Shown here: one piece after another, positions 44,190 through 55,700 of the stretch | Layout of the letters: the number at the start of each line of letters is the position of its first letter | How positions within the stretch are numbered: position 1 is the first letter of the stretch | From: Aurelia coerulea | Taxonomy: Eukaryota; Cnidaria; Scyphozoa; Semaeostomeae; Ulmaridae | Assembly (NCBI GenBank): GCA_039566865.1 | Contig: CM076949.1 | Span: forward strand, 17,522,501 to 17,586,500 | Direction of reading: 5' to 3' | Length of the DNA stretch: 64,000 nucleotides | The notes under the pieces: model-generated | Seen by the model: the letters and a program-made list of their open reading frames with translations, nothing else | Told to the model about the DNA's origin: nothing | The model's database searches: none | Program-made: the position numbers and the translations under genes

Positions 44190-46470
44190 GAACAGGTTTA
44201 TGAAATGACGCACAACTCACAGCGAAGTAATCAGCTGAACAGGCTTTAAAATTTACAACGTCCCGCAGCAAATAGACCAGCTAAATAGGTCATAAAATTT
44301 TCAAAATACTTTACAGCAAAATTAGCAATTGATGAACAAATCTTAAATCTGACAAAGGTCTCAATCAAATAAACAAAGCTGCTGGAAAGGCCTTAATATA
44401 TCACAATGTCCCACAGCAAAAGACAAATCTGCTGGACAGGTCTAAGGCCATCACAACACCCCACTGCAAAGGTTACAGCTGCTGAATATTCAAAACTGTC
44501 CCTTAAATATTCCTCAGCAAAAATATGCTAACTGCTGTACGGATAAATGATAACAAAATTCTCGCAGCAAAAGTAAAACTGCTGGACGAGCTAAACATTC
44601 AAGGCTATTCCCTAAAAACTTTGCATCAAAAATGCTAATCCTTCTGCGGATTTACAAGAAATGAGAATTCTCCCAGCAAAAAGAAAGCTGCTGGACAAGC
44701 TACAAAATCATATACTTTTCCTAAAAAACTTCCACAGCAAAAAATGCTTTCTGCTGTACGGATTTGCAACAATGAGATTCTCGCAGCAAAATAATTCTGA
44801 TGGACGAACTGCAAAATTCAAGGGTATCTCGTAAAATTCCGCAGCAAAAATGCTAAAAGCTGTACGGATTTAAAACAACAAATGATCGCAGCAAGAAAAC
44901 CGTTGGACGAGTTCTAAAAATTCGGCAGCAAAATGCAAACTGCTGTATGGATTCACAACAAAATTCTCAAGGCTATTTCCAAAAAATTTCCGCAGCATAA
45001 ATGTTAACTGCTATACGGATTTACAACGACAACATTCTCGCAGCAAACAATCACTGGACAGTTAAAAAGATCACGGCTATTTCATAAAATTCCGCAGCAA
45101 AAATACAAACTGCTGTACGGATTTACAAAACGCTCGCAGCAAAAAACTGCTGGACGATGAGATAAAAAGATCAAGGCTATTTCCTAAAACTCTGCAGCAA
45201 AAGTGCTAAACTGTTGTACGGAGTTAACATCATCATCGTCATCATCATTTATTTATTTACAAAGTAGGATGAAAAGAAACCATAGCTAAAATTACGGCTA
45301 ATTAAGGCCTACTTATTTACAAAATTTACAAGTCTAATCTAAAAATAAATTCAAATAAATAAATTCTAAAATAAATTACAAAATTTACAAAATACTCGCA
45401 GCATAAATCCGCTGGACGAGTTAAAAAGGTCTAGGCTATTTCATAAAATTCCGCAGCAAAAATACAAACTGCTGTACGGATTTACAAAACGCTCGCAGCA
45501 AAAAACTGCTGGACGATGAGATAAAAAGATCAAGGCTATTTCCTAAAACTCCGCAGCAAAAGTGCTAAACTGCTGTACGGATTTATCATTATCATCATCA
45601 TTATCATTTATTTATTTACAAAGTAGGCTGAAACGAAACCATAGCTAAAATTACAGCTAATCAAGGCCTACTTATTTACAAAATTTACAAGTCTAATCTA
45701 AAAATAAATTCAAATAAATAAATTCTAAAATAAATTACAAAATTTACAAAATACTCGCAGCATAAATCCGCTGGACGAGATAAAAAGATCAAGGCTATTT
45801 CGTAAAAAATTCCGCAGCAAAAATACAAACTGCTGTACGGATTTTCGCAGCAAAAAATAAAACTGCTGGACGAGCTATCGAATTCAAGGCTATTTCTTAA
45901 AACTCCATAGCAAAAATGCTAAACTGCTATACGGATTTACAAAATACTCGCAACAAAAAACCGCTGGACGAGATAAAAAGATCAAGGCTATTTCGTAAAA
46001 ATCCCGCAGCAAAAATATAAACTGCTGTACGGATTCTCGCAGCAAAAAAATAAGCTATAGAATTCAAGGCTATTTCCTAAAACTCCGCAGCAAAAGTGCT
46101 AAACTGCTGTACGGAGTTAACATCATCATCGTCATCATCATTTATTTATGTACAAAGTAGGCTGAAACGAAACCATAGCTAAAATTACAGCTAATTAAGG
46201 CCTACTTATTTACAAAATTTACAAGTCTAATCTAAAAATAAATTAAAATAAGTAAATTCTAAAATAAATTACAAAATTTACAAAATACTAGCAGCAAAAA
46301 CCGCTGGAAAAAGATAAAAAGATCAAGGCTATTTCGTAAAAACTCCGCAGCAAAAATATAACTGCTGTACGAATTCTCGCAGCAAAAAATAAAACTGCTG
46401 GACGAGCTAAAGAATTCAAGGCTATTTCCTAAAACTCCGCAGCAAAAGAGCTAAACTGCTGTACGGATTT

Positions 46471-46502
<32 letters not shown>

Positions 46503-48275
46503 TTATTTATTTACAAAGTAGGATGAAGCGAAACCATAGCTAAAATTACAGCTAATTAAGGCCTACTTATTTACAAAATTTACAAATCTAATCTAAAAAT
46601 AAATTCAAATGAATAAAGTCTAAAATAAATTACAAAATTTACAAAATACTAGCAGCAAAAACCGCTGGAAAAAGATAAAAAGATCAAGGCTATTCGTAAA
46701 AACTCCGCAGCAAAAATATAACTGCTGTACGAATTCTCGCGGCAAAAAAATAAAACTGCTGGACGAGCTAAAGAATTCAAGGCTATTTCCTAAAACTCCG
46801 CAGCAAAAAGTGCTAAACAGACTGTACGGATTTATCATCATCATCATCATCATCATTTATTTATTTACAAAGTAGGATGAAGCGAAACCATAGCTAAAAT
46901 TACAGCTAATTAAGGCCTACTTATTTACAAAATTTACAAGTCTAATCTAAAATTAAATTCAGATAAATAAAGTCTAAAATAAATTACAAAATTTACAAAA
47001 TACTAGCAGCAAAAACCGCTGGAAAAAGATAAAAAGATCAAGGCTATTTCGTAAAAACTCCGCGGCAAAAATATAAACTGCTGTACGAATTCTCGCAGCA
47101 AAAAATAAAACTGCCGGATGAGCTAAAGAATTCAAGGCTATTTCCTAAAACTCCGCAGCAAAAGTTTTAAACTGCTGTACGGATTTACAAAATACTCGCA
47201 GCAAAAACCGCTGTACGAGATAAAAAGATCAAGGCTATTTCGTAAAAATTCCGCAGCAAAAATACATACTGCTGTACGGATTCTCGCAGCAAAAATAAAA
47301 ACTGCTGGACGAGCTATAGAATTCAAGGCTACTTCCTAAAACTCCGCAGCAAAAGTGTTAAACTGCTGTATGGATTTACAAAATACTCGCAGCAAAAACC
47401 GCTGTACGAGATAAAAAGATCAAGGCTATTTCGTACAAATTCCGCAGCAAAAATACAAACTGCTGTACGGATTCTCGCAGCAAAAATAAAAACTGCTGGA
47501 CGAGCTGTAAAATTCAAAGCTATTTCCTAAAACTCCGCAGCTAAAGTGTTAAACTGCTGTACGGATTTACAAAATACTCGCAGCAAAAACCGCTGTACGA
47601 GATAAAAAGATCAAGGCTATTTCGTAAAAATTCCGCAGCAAAAATATAAACTGCTGTACGGATTCTCACAGCAAAAAAAAACTGCTGAACGAGCTGTAAA
47701 ATTCAAAGGCTATTTCCTAAAACTCCGCAGCAAAAGTGTTAAACTGCTGTACGGATTTACAAAATACTCGCAGCAAAACCCGCTGTACGAGATAAAAAGC
47801 TCAAGGCTATTTCGTAAAAATTCCGCAGCAAAAATATAAACTGCTGGACGGATTCTCGCAGCAAAAAATAAAACTGCTGAACGAGCTATAGAATTCAAAG
47901 GCTATTTCCTAAAACTCCGCAGCAAAAGTGTTAAACTGCTGTACGGATTTACAAAATACTTGCAGCAAAACCCGCTGTACGAGATAAAAAGGTCAAGGCT
48001 ATTTCGTAAAAATTCCGCAGCAAAAATATAAACTGCTGTACGGATTCTCGCAGCAAAAAATAAAACTGCTAAACGAGCTATAGAATTCAAAGGCTATTTC
48101 CTAAAACTCCGCAGCAAAAGTGTTAAACTGCTGTGCGGATTTACAAAATACTCGCCGCAAAAAACCGCTGGACGAGATAAAAATATCAAGGCTATTTCGT
48201 AAAAAATTCCGCAGCAAAAATATAAACTGCTGTACGGATTCTCGCAGCAAAAAATAAACTGCTGGACGAACTAAG
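44190..48275. repeat. Hairpin-rich minisatellite array, about 4 kb
   Basis: The array is built of short sub-units that each contain CAGCA, an A-rich spacer of about 8-12 bases, and TGCTG, usually followed by (G/T)ACG. Four different sub-units form a unit of about 191 bp, nearly identical from 47.1 to 48.1 kb (starts about 47149, 47340, 47531, 47722, 47913, 48105). From 45.2 to 47.0 kb a separate block of about 175 bp is interleaved five times. From 44.2 to 45.2 kb the sub-units are more degenerate. The short minus-strand ORFs in each unit merely repeat the period and are not genes. Confidence 0.92.
45222..47004. repeat. 175-bp block with ATC tract, five interspersed copies
   Basis: Copies start near 45222, 45587, 46118, 46465 and 46830. 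Each has a short ATC tract, ATTTATTTATTTACAAAGTAGG, ACCATAGCTAAAATTAC, AATTAAGGCCTACTTATTTAC and then AT-rich sequence with ACAAAATTTACAAAATAC. On the minus strand it ends AAATAAATGATGATG, like the 3' end of some LINEs or SINEs, which suggests a retroposon tail captured once and then amplified with the array. Confidence 0.82.
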
Positions 48276-48584
48276 AAATATCTCGAAAACATATGCACGA
48301 AACATTACAAAGTACCCTATGTAGAATCGCACAAATCAAAGGTCCTTCGTGCAAACTATTATTACGAGAAAACTGAGCCTGGCATGGCAGTCCATGAACA
48401 GTATGGGGATAATCGGTCAAACTTAAGAGCCAGACCAGACTTAAATAGGTTTTGGATACCTAAGAATAGAAACAAAGCAAATCATAATATAAACTTCCTA
48501 TTAAAAGACGAAATTGAAGTAGATATCTCAAGGCAATATGCAAAAGCACCGGAAGACCTTAGTCACGAGGTACGAACTGTGTGA
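48256..48584 (+). CDS. Possible terminal exon of an unrecognised gene
   Basis: The frame is open from 48256 to a TGA at 48582-48584, and the part after about 48290 does not look like the array. It reads YLENICTKHYKVPYVESHKS ... FWIPKNRNKANHN ... DEIEVDISRQYAKAPEDL, charged and soluble with no membrane segment. The composition is protein-like, and there is no internal repeat. I do not recognise the family. The 5' limit is unknown because no good polypyrimidine-AG acceptor is visible, and upstream exons would lie across the array. It could also be a chance ORF. Confidence 0.4.
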
Positions 48585-48800
48585 GGATAAACATTTGCAA
48601 ACGACACAAACTTACTTTCTTTCCCCTCGAAGTTTTATCCGTCGAGTGTTTGCACTGTCTCCTACATCATGGGAGCAAAAAACCTTCAATTGTAACTGTG
48701 TTGCATAATACCACTTAGTAATCTGCTTAGGCCTAATTTGGCTTAGTCAGTGGCAGCGCACGTTTCAGAAAAAGATTTCCAGAGTTCACTGATTGAGTTG

Positions 48801-48957
48801 TTTCTTGAAGAGGGCTGAAACTGACTGCTACAAAGGTTTAAATATGACCCTTGGACTGTGGGGGACTAGAACTAGTCCCAAGAGAGGCGATTTTGCAAAA
48901 GTTAGGCCCGTGGGACTAAAATATTTAAATTTCCGAGCATTCGGTCCTGTGAGAATA
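48801..48957. repeat. 157-bp repeat, copy 2
   Basis: Identical to 42747-42903. The bases just before it (GAGTTCAC(C/T)GAT ... TTT) are related in both copies but diverged, while the 157 bp show no difference. Confidence 0.85.
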
Positions 48958-51009
48958 GTGCAATGTTTACGAGACACAAGCTACTTTGAATTGGGAAATG
49001 GGGAAATTATTTTCCATTTTTTGACTCACGGGTACGTATTACACTTGAAGTCTGTCGGGTAGTAGGCAAAATTGGTGTCTTACGTGGTCATTTTTGTAAT
49101 TGTTTTTTAACAATCAGTCGTTTGTTCTGGTATTGCTCTTTAACAAGCAAACTAAATTGTCTGGAAGCTCTGTTTGATGGGGGGAAAGGACAAATAAAAC
49201 AGACTTTATTCTCACGTCGATATCATGACAAGAGAAGCACTAATGACGCTGAATAACGCAAGTTAAATTGCACCATTTCAGTACAGTGATGATATATCAG
49301 TTGAGCCAAGTAGCAGCTACAATGTGCATATGCAATTTCACCAGTTGTGGTCAGGATTTATGGTGAAACTTGAAGGAAAAATATCGATAAACTCACAGGA
49401 AAATTGTTTGAATCGCATTTTGCAACATTAAATAATCTTTCAGCAATTTTTGGTATGCAAAATGTTACAAAAGATAAGATAATTTCGAACATCGTGATCT
49501 GTAAGAAAGTTCTCAAATCAAAATTCTTCGATATAAACTATAGACAAGACGATCGTTAATAATAGTTCAATGGTTGGCAAACTACGATATTTATTCATTC
49601 ATAATATGGTACACATTCATGGAACACATTTAGTGGACCAGTCAATAAAACATACGGAAAGAACGACAGTGAGAACTTTCTAGTTTCGAGGGGAAAGGAT
49701 ACAAAAGGATGACTTAGATACTCTGTCTGTTTTGGAAGTTATAATGTTCATAGTTTTTTCAATCTGTCTTATCATTCAGGAAGCACAGTTATGAACTTTT
49801 GAAGGGTGCTTCGGCACCCGTAGCACCCTCTTGATTCTGCCCCTGAATAGTGGTTTTCTGTCAATCAACATATTCTGCAAACCAAAGCGACACTAGCAGA
49901 ACAAAATATATTGATTCTATTGGATGTGAAACAATTGAAGATCGCTATAAATTTTGCAAAAATTGAATGAAATTGTATACAAACCTAGGAATTGTATTTT
50001 TCTTGTAATGCTTTGACATTGGACATTGGTAAGATGTTGATCAATTATTTTTCTGAAACCAACGTGTTGGCTAATCATTTGGTAGTGTTCGATATGTTGA
50101 TTTTCTAGGAAATGCTGCATTTAAGCAATGATTAAGAAATGCGTTATTTACATAAGATTCCACAAATTATCTTCAAACACATCTCTCAAAGGCATTTACC
50201 TTTTAGAAATGTTAAACATTTGACATTGCAATAGGGAAGCTGTTTGTTTCCAAGCCGCTTGCTAAATATTTTCAGAACAAGCAGTGACATTTTACTATCG
50301 TGATGAAAACACCGATGACTCATTGTCACTCAAAATAGTTCAAAATCAAAATAATTTCCTATCAAAGTCAAGCACATTAGAATTTGATTTTCTTAACCTA
50401 ATCATTGGTAAATTTTCTCATATTAATTCAATTAACTTTATTTCCATGTTGAGCTGATTTTCAAACGTTTGTCAACAAAAGCTTGAAGAAAACGCAAATG
50501 ACAGAACATAGTTAATAGACAGAAGCTCGTTGGTTTCAATAGCCTCAACACAGCAGATGTTAAATACATCTTCCAGCGTTACTGAGAGCACGCAAATGCA
50601 TCAGATCAGAAGGCATCGTCGAGGTAATACAACAAAGTGATAAAGTAGATTTCGCGCGCAAGTAATTTATATACCAAACCTCATCATCGATTGAGGCATC
50701 AATAGGCAGAGCAGCGGCAATCAATTTCTCAGAGCGGAGCATGCATTTTCCTTATTATAGTCATACCTCTTATTTCTTTTACGAAATTTAGTCATGGACA
50801 CGAAGAATAAACTACAACGGGAATCGCGTATTCGATTTGTACCCAAAGGCTGTTGAAGTTGAATTTCATGCATCATGCTGATCGTACTTTAGAATAACAT
50901 TTTACTTCTGAGCCACAGACATCGCAGAGATACGTTTGCAAGAGCTCTACATATCCTTTAATTTGATGAGCTGAGAGAAACTCACACAAAACCTGCATAA
51001 CAGTCAAGG
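48958..51009. other. Intergenic stretch upstream of the receptor gene
   Basis: No gene recognised. AATAAA at 49194 could serve a plus-strand transcript ending here. A short GC hairpin (GGGTGCTTCGGCACCC) is at 49804. The region just before 51010 shows no clear core promoter. Confidence 0.4.
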
Positions 51010-52032
51010 ATGGGGAACTGTAGCAACCATGATGAGATCCGAGTTGCAATGAAAGCTAAACTGAATCCTTATGCCATCACAATCAATGCAATATGCTCAC
51101 CTTTGGCCGTGATACTAAATTCTCTTCTCATTGCTGCCTTTTTTGCGACAAAGCAAGTGTTTCTGAACACTTCCAACTTTCTTATCATTTGTGTTAGCTC
51201 ATTTGACCTGATTTTAGGAATAATTGTGATTCCTTTCTACCTCATGTCGGATTTATTTCCGAAATCCATCAATATTTGTTGTTGGAACAAAGCTGCTCAG
51301 ATCTTATACGGAAGCATATTGTCAACAACTGCTTACCTTACAGTCTTAATTGCAATTGATCGTTACCAGCACATGAACCCTAACGTGGAAAACCGCTCCA
51401 GGTTCTCAACAATGTTCGAAAGACCTTACATTTATTTTCTTGTCATGTCGGTTGCCTTCTTTGCAGTCAGCATTTCAGTTGTTTTCGCGGAATTTGTCTA
51501 TCTTAGTCCAATATCATTTGCCATTTCATATCTGGGTATGATGCTTCTGATGGCCGTCGGAATTTTAACTATTGTAGTATTATACGCCAAAGGGTATTCA
51601 CGCATACGGCGATTCGCGAGTAATAGTCCAATCTATCGGGAGAGCCACGCATCAGGTGTAGCGCCACAATATGTGCGCAAACTCTACAAAACTATACTGT
51701 TGCTCATTATTGCTCAGAGTTTCATATACATCCCTACATGTATTGCAGAAGTAGTATTTGCAGTTCTTGGTATGGCAATGTCTCAAGAAAACTATTCGAA
51801 AGTTAGAGAATGGGCAATGTTTGCAGGGGTGCTCTTGCTTTTAAATAGCTTTATCAATTCCTTGATTGTTATCTTCCACAACAAAGATGCAAAGCAATGG
51901 ATTCTCAGTAAAACTTACCACAAGTGCTTCAAGAAAATGTCATCATCAGGACAAAGTGACAACAATATTGCTATTGTCAGCATCCGAGGTGTTCAGGAAA
52001 TGAGTATAGAGAACGGTAACAATGATGCCTAG
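51010..52032 (+). CDS. Intronless rhodopsin-class (class A) G-protein-coupled receptor
   Basis: A 340-residue seven-helix receptor in the plasma membrane; ligand unknown. Helices lie at about 24-47, 56-80, 94-116, 140-162, 170-193, 226-250 and 267-290. Family marks are Asn37 in helix 1, Asp66 in helix 2, Cys90/91 at the top of helix 3 and DRY at 117-119. Several usual marks are changed: helix 6 has YIP in place of WxP, helix 7 has NSFIN in place of NPxxY, and the second extracellular loop has no cysteine for the disulphide. The N-terminus is short with one glycosylation sequon (NCS). The C-terminal tail has two cysteines and many serines. The single-exon structure is common in cnidarian amine- or melatonin-like receptor expansions; that link is inference. 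The ATG chosen is the first in frame. Confidence 0.9.
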   Translation: MGNCSNHDEIRVAMKAKLNPYAITINAICSPLAVILNSLLIAAFFATKQVFLNTSNFLIICVSSFDLILGIIVIPFYLMSDLFPKSINICCWNKAAQILYGSILSTTAYLTVLIAIDRYQHMNPNVENRSRFSTMFERPYIYFLVMSVAFFAVSISVVFAEFVYLSPISFAISYLGMMLLMAVGILTIVVLYAKGYSRIRRFASNSPIYRESHASGVAPQYVRKLYKTILLLIIAQSFIYIPTCIAEVVFAVLGMAMSQENYSKVREWAMFAGVLLLLNSFINSLIVIFHNKDAKQWILSKTYHKCFKKMSSSGQSDNNIAIVSIRGVQEMSIENGNNDA

Positions 52033-52167
52033 CCCCAATGTGAGCGGAACTTCAACATCAATTGCTTTTTCGCAGCGATAGCTGAAATCATATTCGAGTC
52101 AAATTAAAAGCTTGTGGTATCGAGATATTTTCTTGACTCATCAAATCGCAGCACGCGTTAATGCCAG

Positions 52168-52313
52168 TTTCCAGTTAGTGGAATTTTACGCGCGGGCGGA
52201 ATTTTACACAGTAAAAAGTCATTCAACCCTAAATTTCTATTCGATTGCAGAGCGACATTTTCTCTTGTAAACAAAAGAATTTCCGTCCGTTCGGAAAATT
52301 CCACTGACTGGAA
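52168..52313. mobile_element. Small MITE, about 146 bp
   Basis: TTTCCAGTTAGTGGAATTTT at the left faces AAAATTCCACTGACTGGAAA at the right, 19 of 20 bases paired. Just 3' of the receptor gene. Confidence 0.7.
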
Positions 52314-52539
52314 ATTCGCCTTTATTTAGAATGCTTCAAAAGTGGAAAAGAAGCTTAGACAATAGACCTTTTAGCTATTCTCAAAACAATCAGAGTCAAA
52401 CGATATTTTGCTACATTTTGTAGAATTTTGATTGTGCACAATAGTGATTGAAGCTCTAACGTCATTCGATCGAGCCTCGGGCACAAAAATATAGAAAAAT
52501 AACGCTCGATCCAGGCTCTTTTGTAGAATAGCTTAAAGG

Positions 52540-53876
52540 TCTATGAAGAGAATATTGGCGCAATCCTGATGGACTTATCCAAAGCATTGGATTGTATTAA
52601 ACTTGACCCCTTTTAGCAAAACTAGATGCTTACGGTTTCAGCCGTGAAGCGCTGTCTCGTTGAAAGTTTCTTGGAAAATAAGCACAAGAGAGCTAAGATT
52701 AATGGGTCTTTTAGTAACTACAAACAGCTATCCCTTTGAGTTCCACAAGGATTGGCTCTAGGTCCCCTGCTTTCTAACATCTACATAAATGATTTGCTGC
52801 TTTACATACACGATATGGATATCTGCAATTACGCGGATGATACAACCATTTATGCATGCGATAAGAATCTTGACAATGAAATTGCAAGGTTGGAGAATGA
52901 TTCAAGCACAATCATTCAATGGCTCGCTGATAACTGTATGAAATTGAATTCAGATAAAAGTCATTTACTCATAATTGGTAGAAATTCTAATCAACAGGTC
53001 ACAGTTCATGTAGGAGATTCTGTCATAGCAAATACGGACGAGGAAAAGCTACTGGGCGTTGTGATCGACAAAAAACTCAATTTTGAGACGCATATCAATA
53101 AGTTGTGTAAGAAGGCTGGTAGCAAACTCTTCGCCCTCGCTCGCATATCTGGATACATGGACTCTAATAAACTAAGCATCTTAATGAGAGCCTTTGTAAT
53201 TAGCCAGCTTCAGTACTGTCCATTAGTCTGGATGCTTTCACAGTAGGCACATGAATAATAAGATTAATAGAATAAATGAAAGACTCAAGGATTACAAATC
53301 TAGCTTCAACACCCTGCTATAAAAAGATGACTCGGTTAACATTCATACGAAGAGCTTGCAAATTCTTATGACTGAAATTTTCAAAACTAAGGAGAAGATA
53401 AACCCCCCTTTTATGAAGGAAATTTTCCGTGAGCGTCCTGTTATTTACAATCTGAGAAATAATAATGAATTTGTAGTAGTTATTGATCCGAAACTATCAA
53501 ATATAGAGGGCAACGTCTTTGGCTGTCTCTTCCACATCACATAAGGAATGCTAAATCTACAAATGAGTTTAAGAAAAAAAATTAAATTTGGAATGGCGCT
53601 GATTGCAATGCAGATTGTGTATGACATTTATTCCACAACTGGGCTACTCATGATTGCATGTCATACCAAAGCCAGGACCTTTTCACACGACGGCTCGGAT
53701 TTTTAATTATTTCTTGAAATTTTATGCAATCTATTTGTAATTTCATTTATTTAATCATGCATGTATATTTATTAGATTGTATTAGTTCGTCTAGTTGGCT
53801 TGAATTAGCTAGTATAATATCATTGTTAATTTCTATTGTACTAGCTATCTAGCGCTAACATAAAATAAATTGATTT
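52540..53876 (+). mobile_element. Decayed LINE reverse transcriptase, 3' half
   Basis: The plus strand encodes the C-terminal part of a LINE reverse transcriptase. Stops and frame breaks near 52610-52740 precede an open stretch (52752-53246) with GPLLSNIYINDLLL, then CNYADDTTIY, the catalytic YADD box, and the thumb region (LGVVIDKKLNFETHI, QLQYCPLVWM). After a stop at 53246 the conserved end is still readable (ERPVIYNLRNNNEF). The element is inactive. The 5' part and the endonuclease are missing. The sequence to about 53876 may be its 3' untranslated tail; a foldback element starts at 53878. It may belong to the same group as the LINE at 1-2660, but they do not overlap, so this cannot be tested here. 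Confidence 0.85.
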
Positions 53877-53877
53877 T

Positions 53878-54844
53878 ACCGGGTGTCCCAAAAAAAGGTA
53901 ACAGATTTGATTGGGGCTAGCGATAAGAATGTAAGTTGAATCGACCCCTGGTACGTTTTGAAGTACTCTTAGATAGTTAACTTGAAGATTGATACCTTCT
54001 TTGTTGATCTTGGTGCATCAAGAGTTGGAATATTAATCTCGAAAGTTCAAATTTGCCTCCTACTCCAAACCAGGGCTTTTGGGGTTTGGCCTAAGCTGTT
54101 AACTCGCTGTGCTGTGGAATCTCCTCAATCATAGCCAAGTACAAAGAAGAAACCTCGTGCTTAGGAACACATTTTAGTAGAAATCGGACTCTGAACTTTA
54201 CAATCAGATTCAAGAATTTAGCCCCGAAGAGACCCCTTTCTTGGTTCTTCAAAAATTTTAAACTACACCTGCCTGAGAAAAGTTATTCATCAGCGAAATA
54301 AGTCCCGTAGGCTTTAACACATAGAATATCTTGCAATCTTCATTGCTTGAATGAAATGTTTTTTTGCATCATCTCTCACGAAATTATTACGAAACAAGCA
54401 ATCGCATATGCCCAAGGGAACATAAAAAATGCTCATTCGTGCTTGGCTTGGTGTACTTTTGTAAATGCACTTTGACTGGAGAAAATATTCCTTGGTGACT
54501 ATATTCATTAATTTGTTTGCTAGTTTTCAGTTTTTTATGTTCTTTTCAAACGGGTACCCAAAGGACCAATCCTTATCCAAAAATGTCTTTGACTGAGGAG
54601 ATTCCCCTAGCCAGCGCGTTAGCAGTTTAGGCCAAAACCCAAAAGCTCTGGTTTGTAGATGGACACAAATTTTGGCTTTCGAGATTAATATTTCAACTCT
54701 CGATGCGCCAATGTCAATAAACGAGGTATTAATCTTCAAATTAACTATCGAAGAGTACTTCAAAACTTACTTGGGATCGATTCGACTTTTACTCTCATCG
54801 CTAGTCCCCAACAAATCTGTTACCTTTTTTTTGGGACACCCGGT
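53878..54844. mobile_element. Foldback DNA element, ACCGGGTGTC family, copy B
   Basis: ACCGGGTGTCCCAAAAAAAG at the left faces CTTTTTTTTGGGACACCCGGT at the right, with TA outside. The arms continue for about 270 bp (AACAGATTTG, GCTAGCGAT ... GGCCTAAGCTGTTAAC at the left; GTTAGCAGTTTAGGCC ... ATCGCTAG ... CAAATCTGTTA at the right). The centre has no intact gene. Confidence 0.85.
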
Positions 54845-55700
54845 ATAGATTATATACATTATGTTATATTACATATGTTATTATTTACCAAGTTGTAGAA
54901 TAAGTAAATTATAAGCAGGATATATTAAGTTATGATTAGTAGTTATCAGCTGCAGCTGGAGGATATTTACGTTTTCGGTCAGTGCTCCCGTTTATACCAT
55001 TCGATACGAGAGTATCAATCAAGCCAATGAACTGTTGCTCTTTAGCCCTCTGGTAATCCCGCGTTCATTGTATATTGAGAGCAGTGGCAGTATTTGTATG
55101 TAGATAAATGAATTTATTAACAGTACAATAGGAAACTATTTTGTAGTAGCATTGCTAAGTTTCTTAAGGGAATACTGTTGCACGATCTCCGTGGAGGCGT
55201 GCTTAGTAGGCAAATATAAAAAGCTCTTCAAGGCGTGGAGAATCACAGGTCGATAGCAAGTACTTTTGTGAAAGATAGGATCCCTCCCACCCATCCCCTC
55301 CCTGTTTTCAGAGAGTCAGGTTACATGTATCAGATGAACGTACGAGCGATAGGAATAATGTGCTTTCCGTGTTTGCTCTATTTGGCACACCTATATACAA
55401 TCTTGCTAGACTGACCTCACTACTATATGTGTATTGTAGTTTAGTTAATAAATAAAGTTATTTTCGGTTGAATGCAATGAATTAGAAAATAATTGACATA
55501 GTGTCGAGGTATACAGATGTACTCTTCAATCATTAATTTGTCAGTTTTTGCTGTTTATTGTGTATCTGCGGTCTTTGTTGAGTCTGTCTCGTTCCCATGC
55601 TCTGACGAATTGTTCAAATGTTCAAATATCATAATACATTTGATTTAGCAGTTGGAAAGTGAGTAAACCAAAAGAAAGAGCAATTAGGGGAAATCTCAGT
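54845..55700. other. Intergenic stretch, nothing recognised
   Basis: AT-rich sequence without a convincing gene or repeat. Confidence 0.4.

Noticed and set aside
44190..48275. CRISPR-like array (short palindromic repeats with spacers)
   Set aside because: Spacers repeat too, the genome is animal, and the period and arms fit a higher-order minisatellite.
47138..48298. A series of 62-residue minus-strand ORFs with nearly the same sequence
   Set aside because: They repeat with the 191-bp period of the minisatellite and have no start context, splice sites or domain.
42747..48957. The 157-bp identical pair as LTRs of an element
   Set aside because: No TG...CA ends, no primer site, no target duplication and no retrotransposon coding sequence between them.
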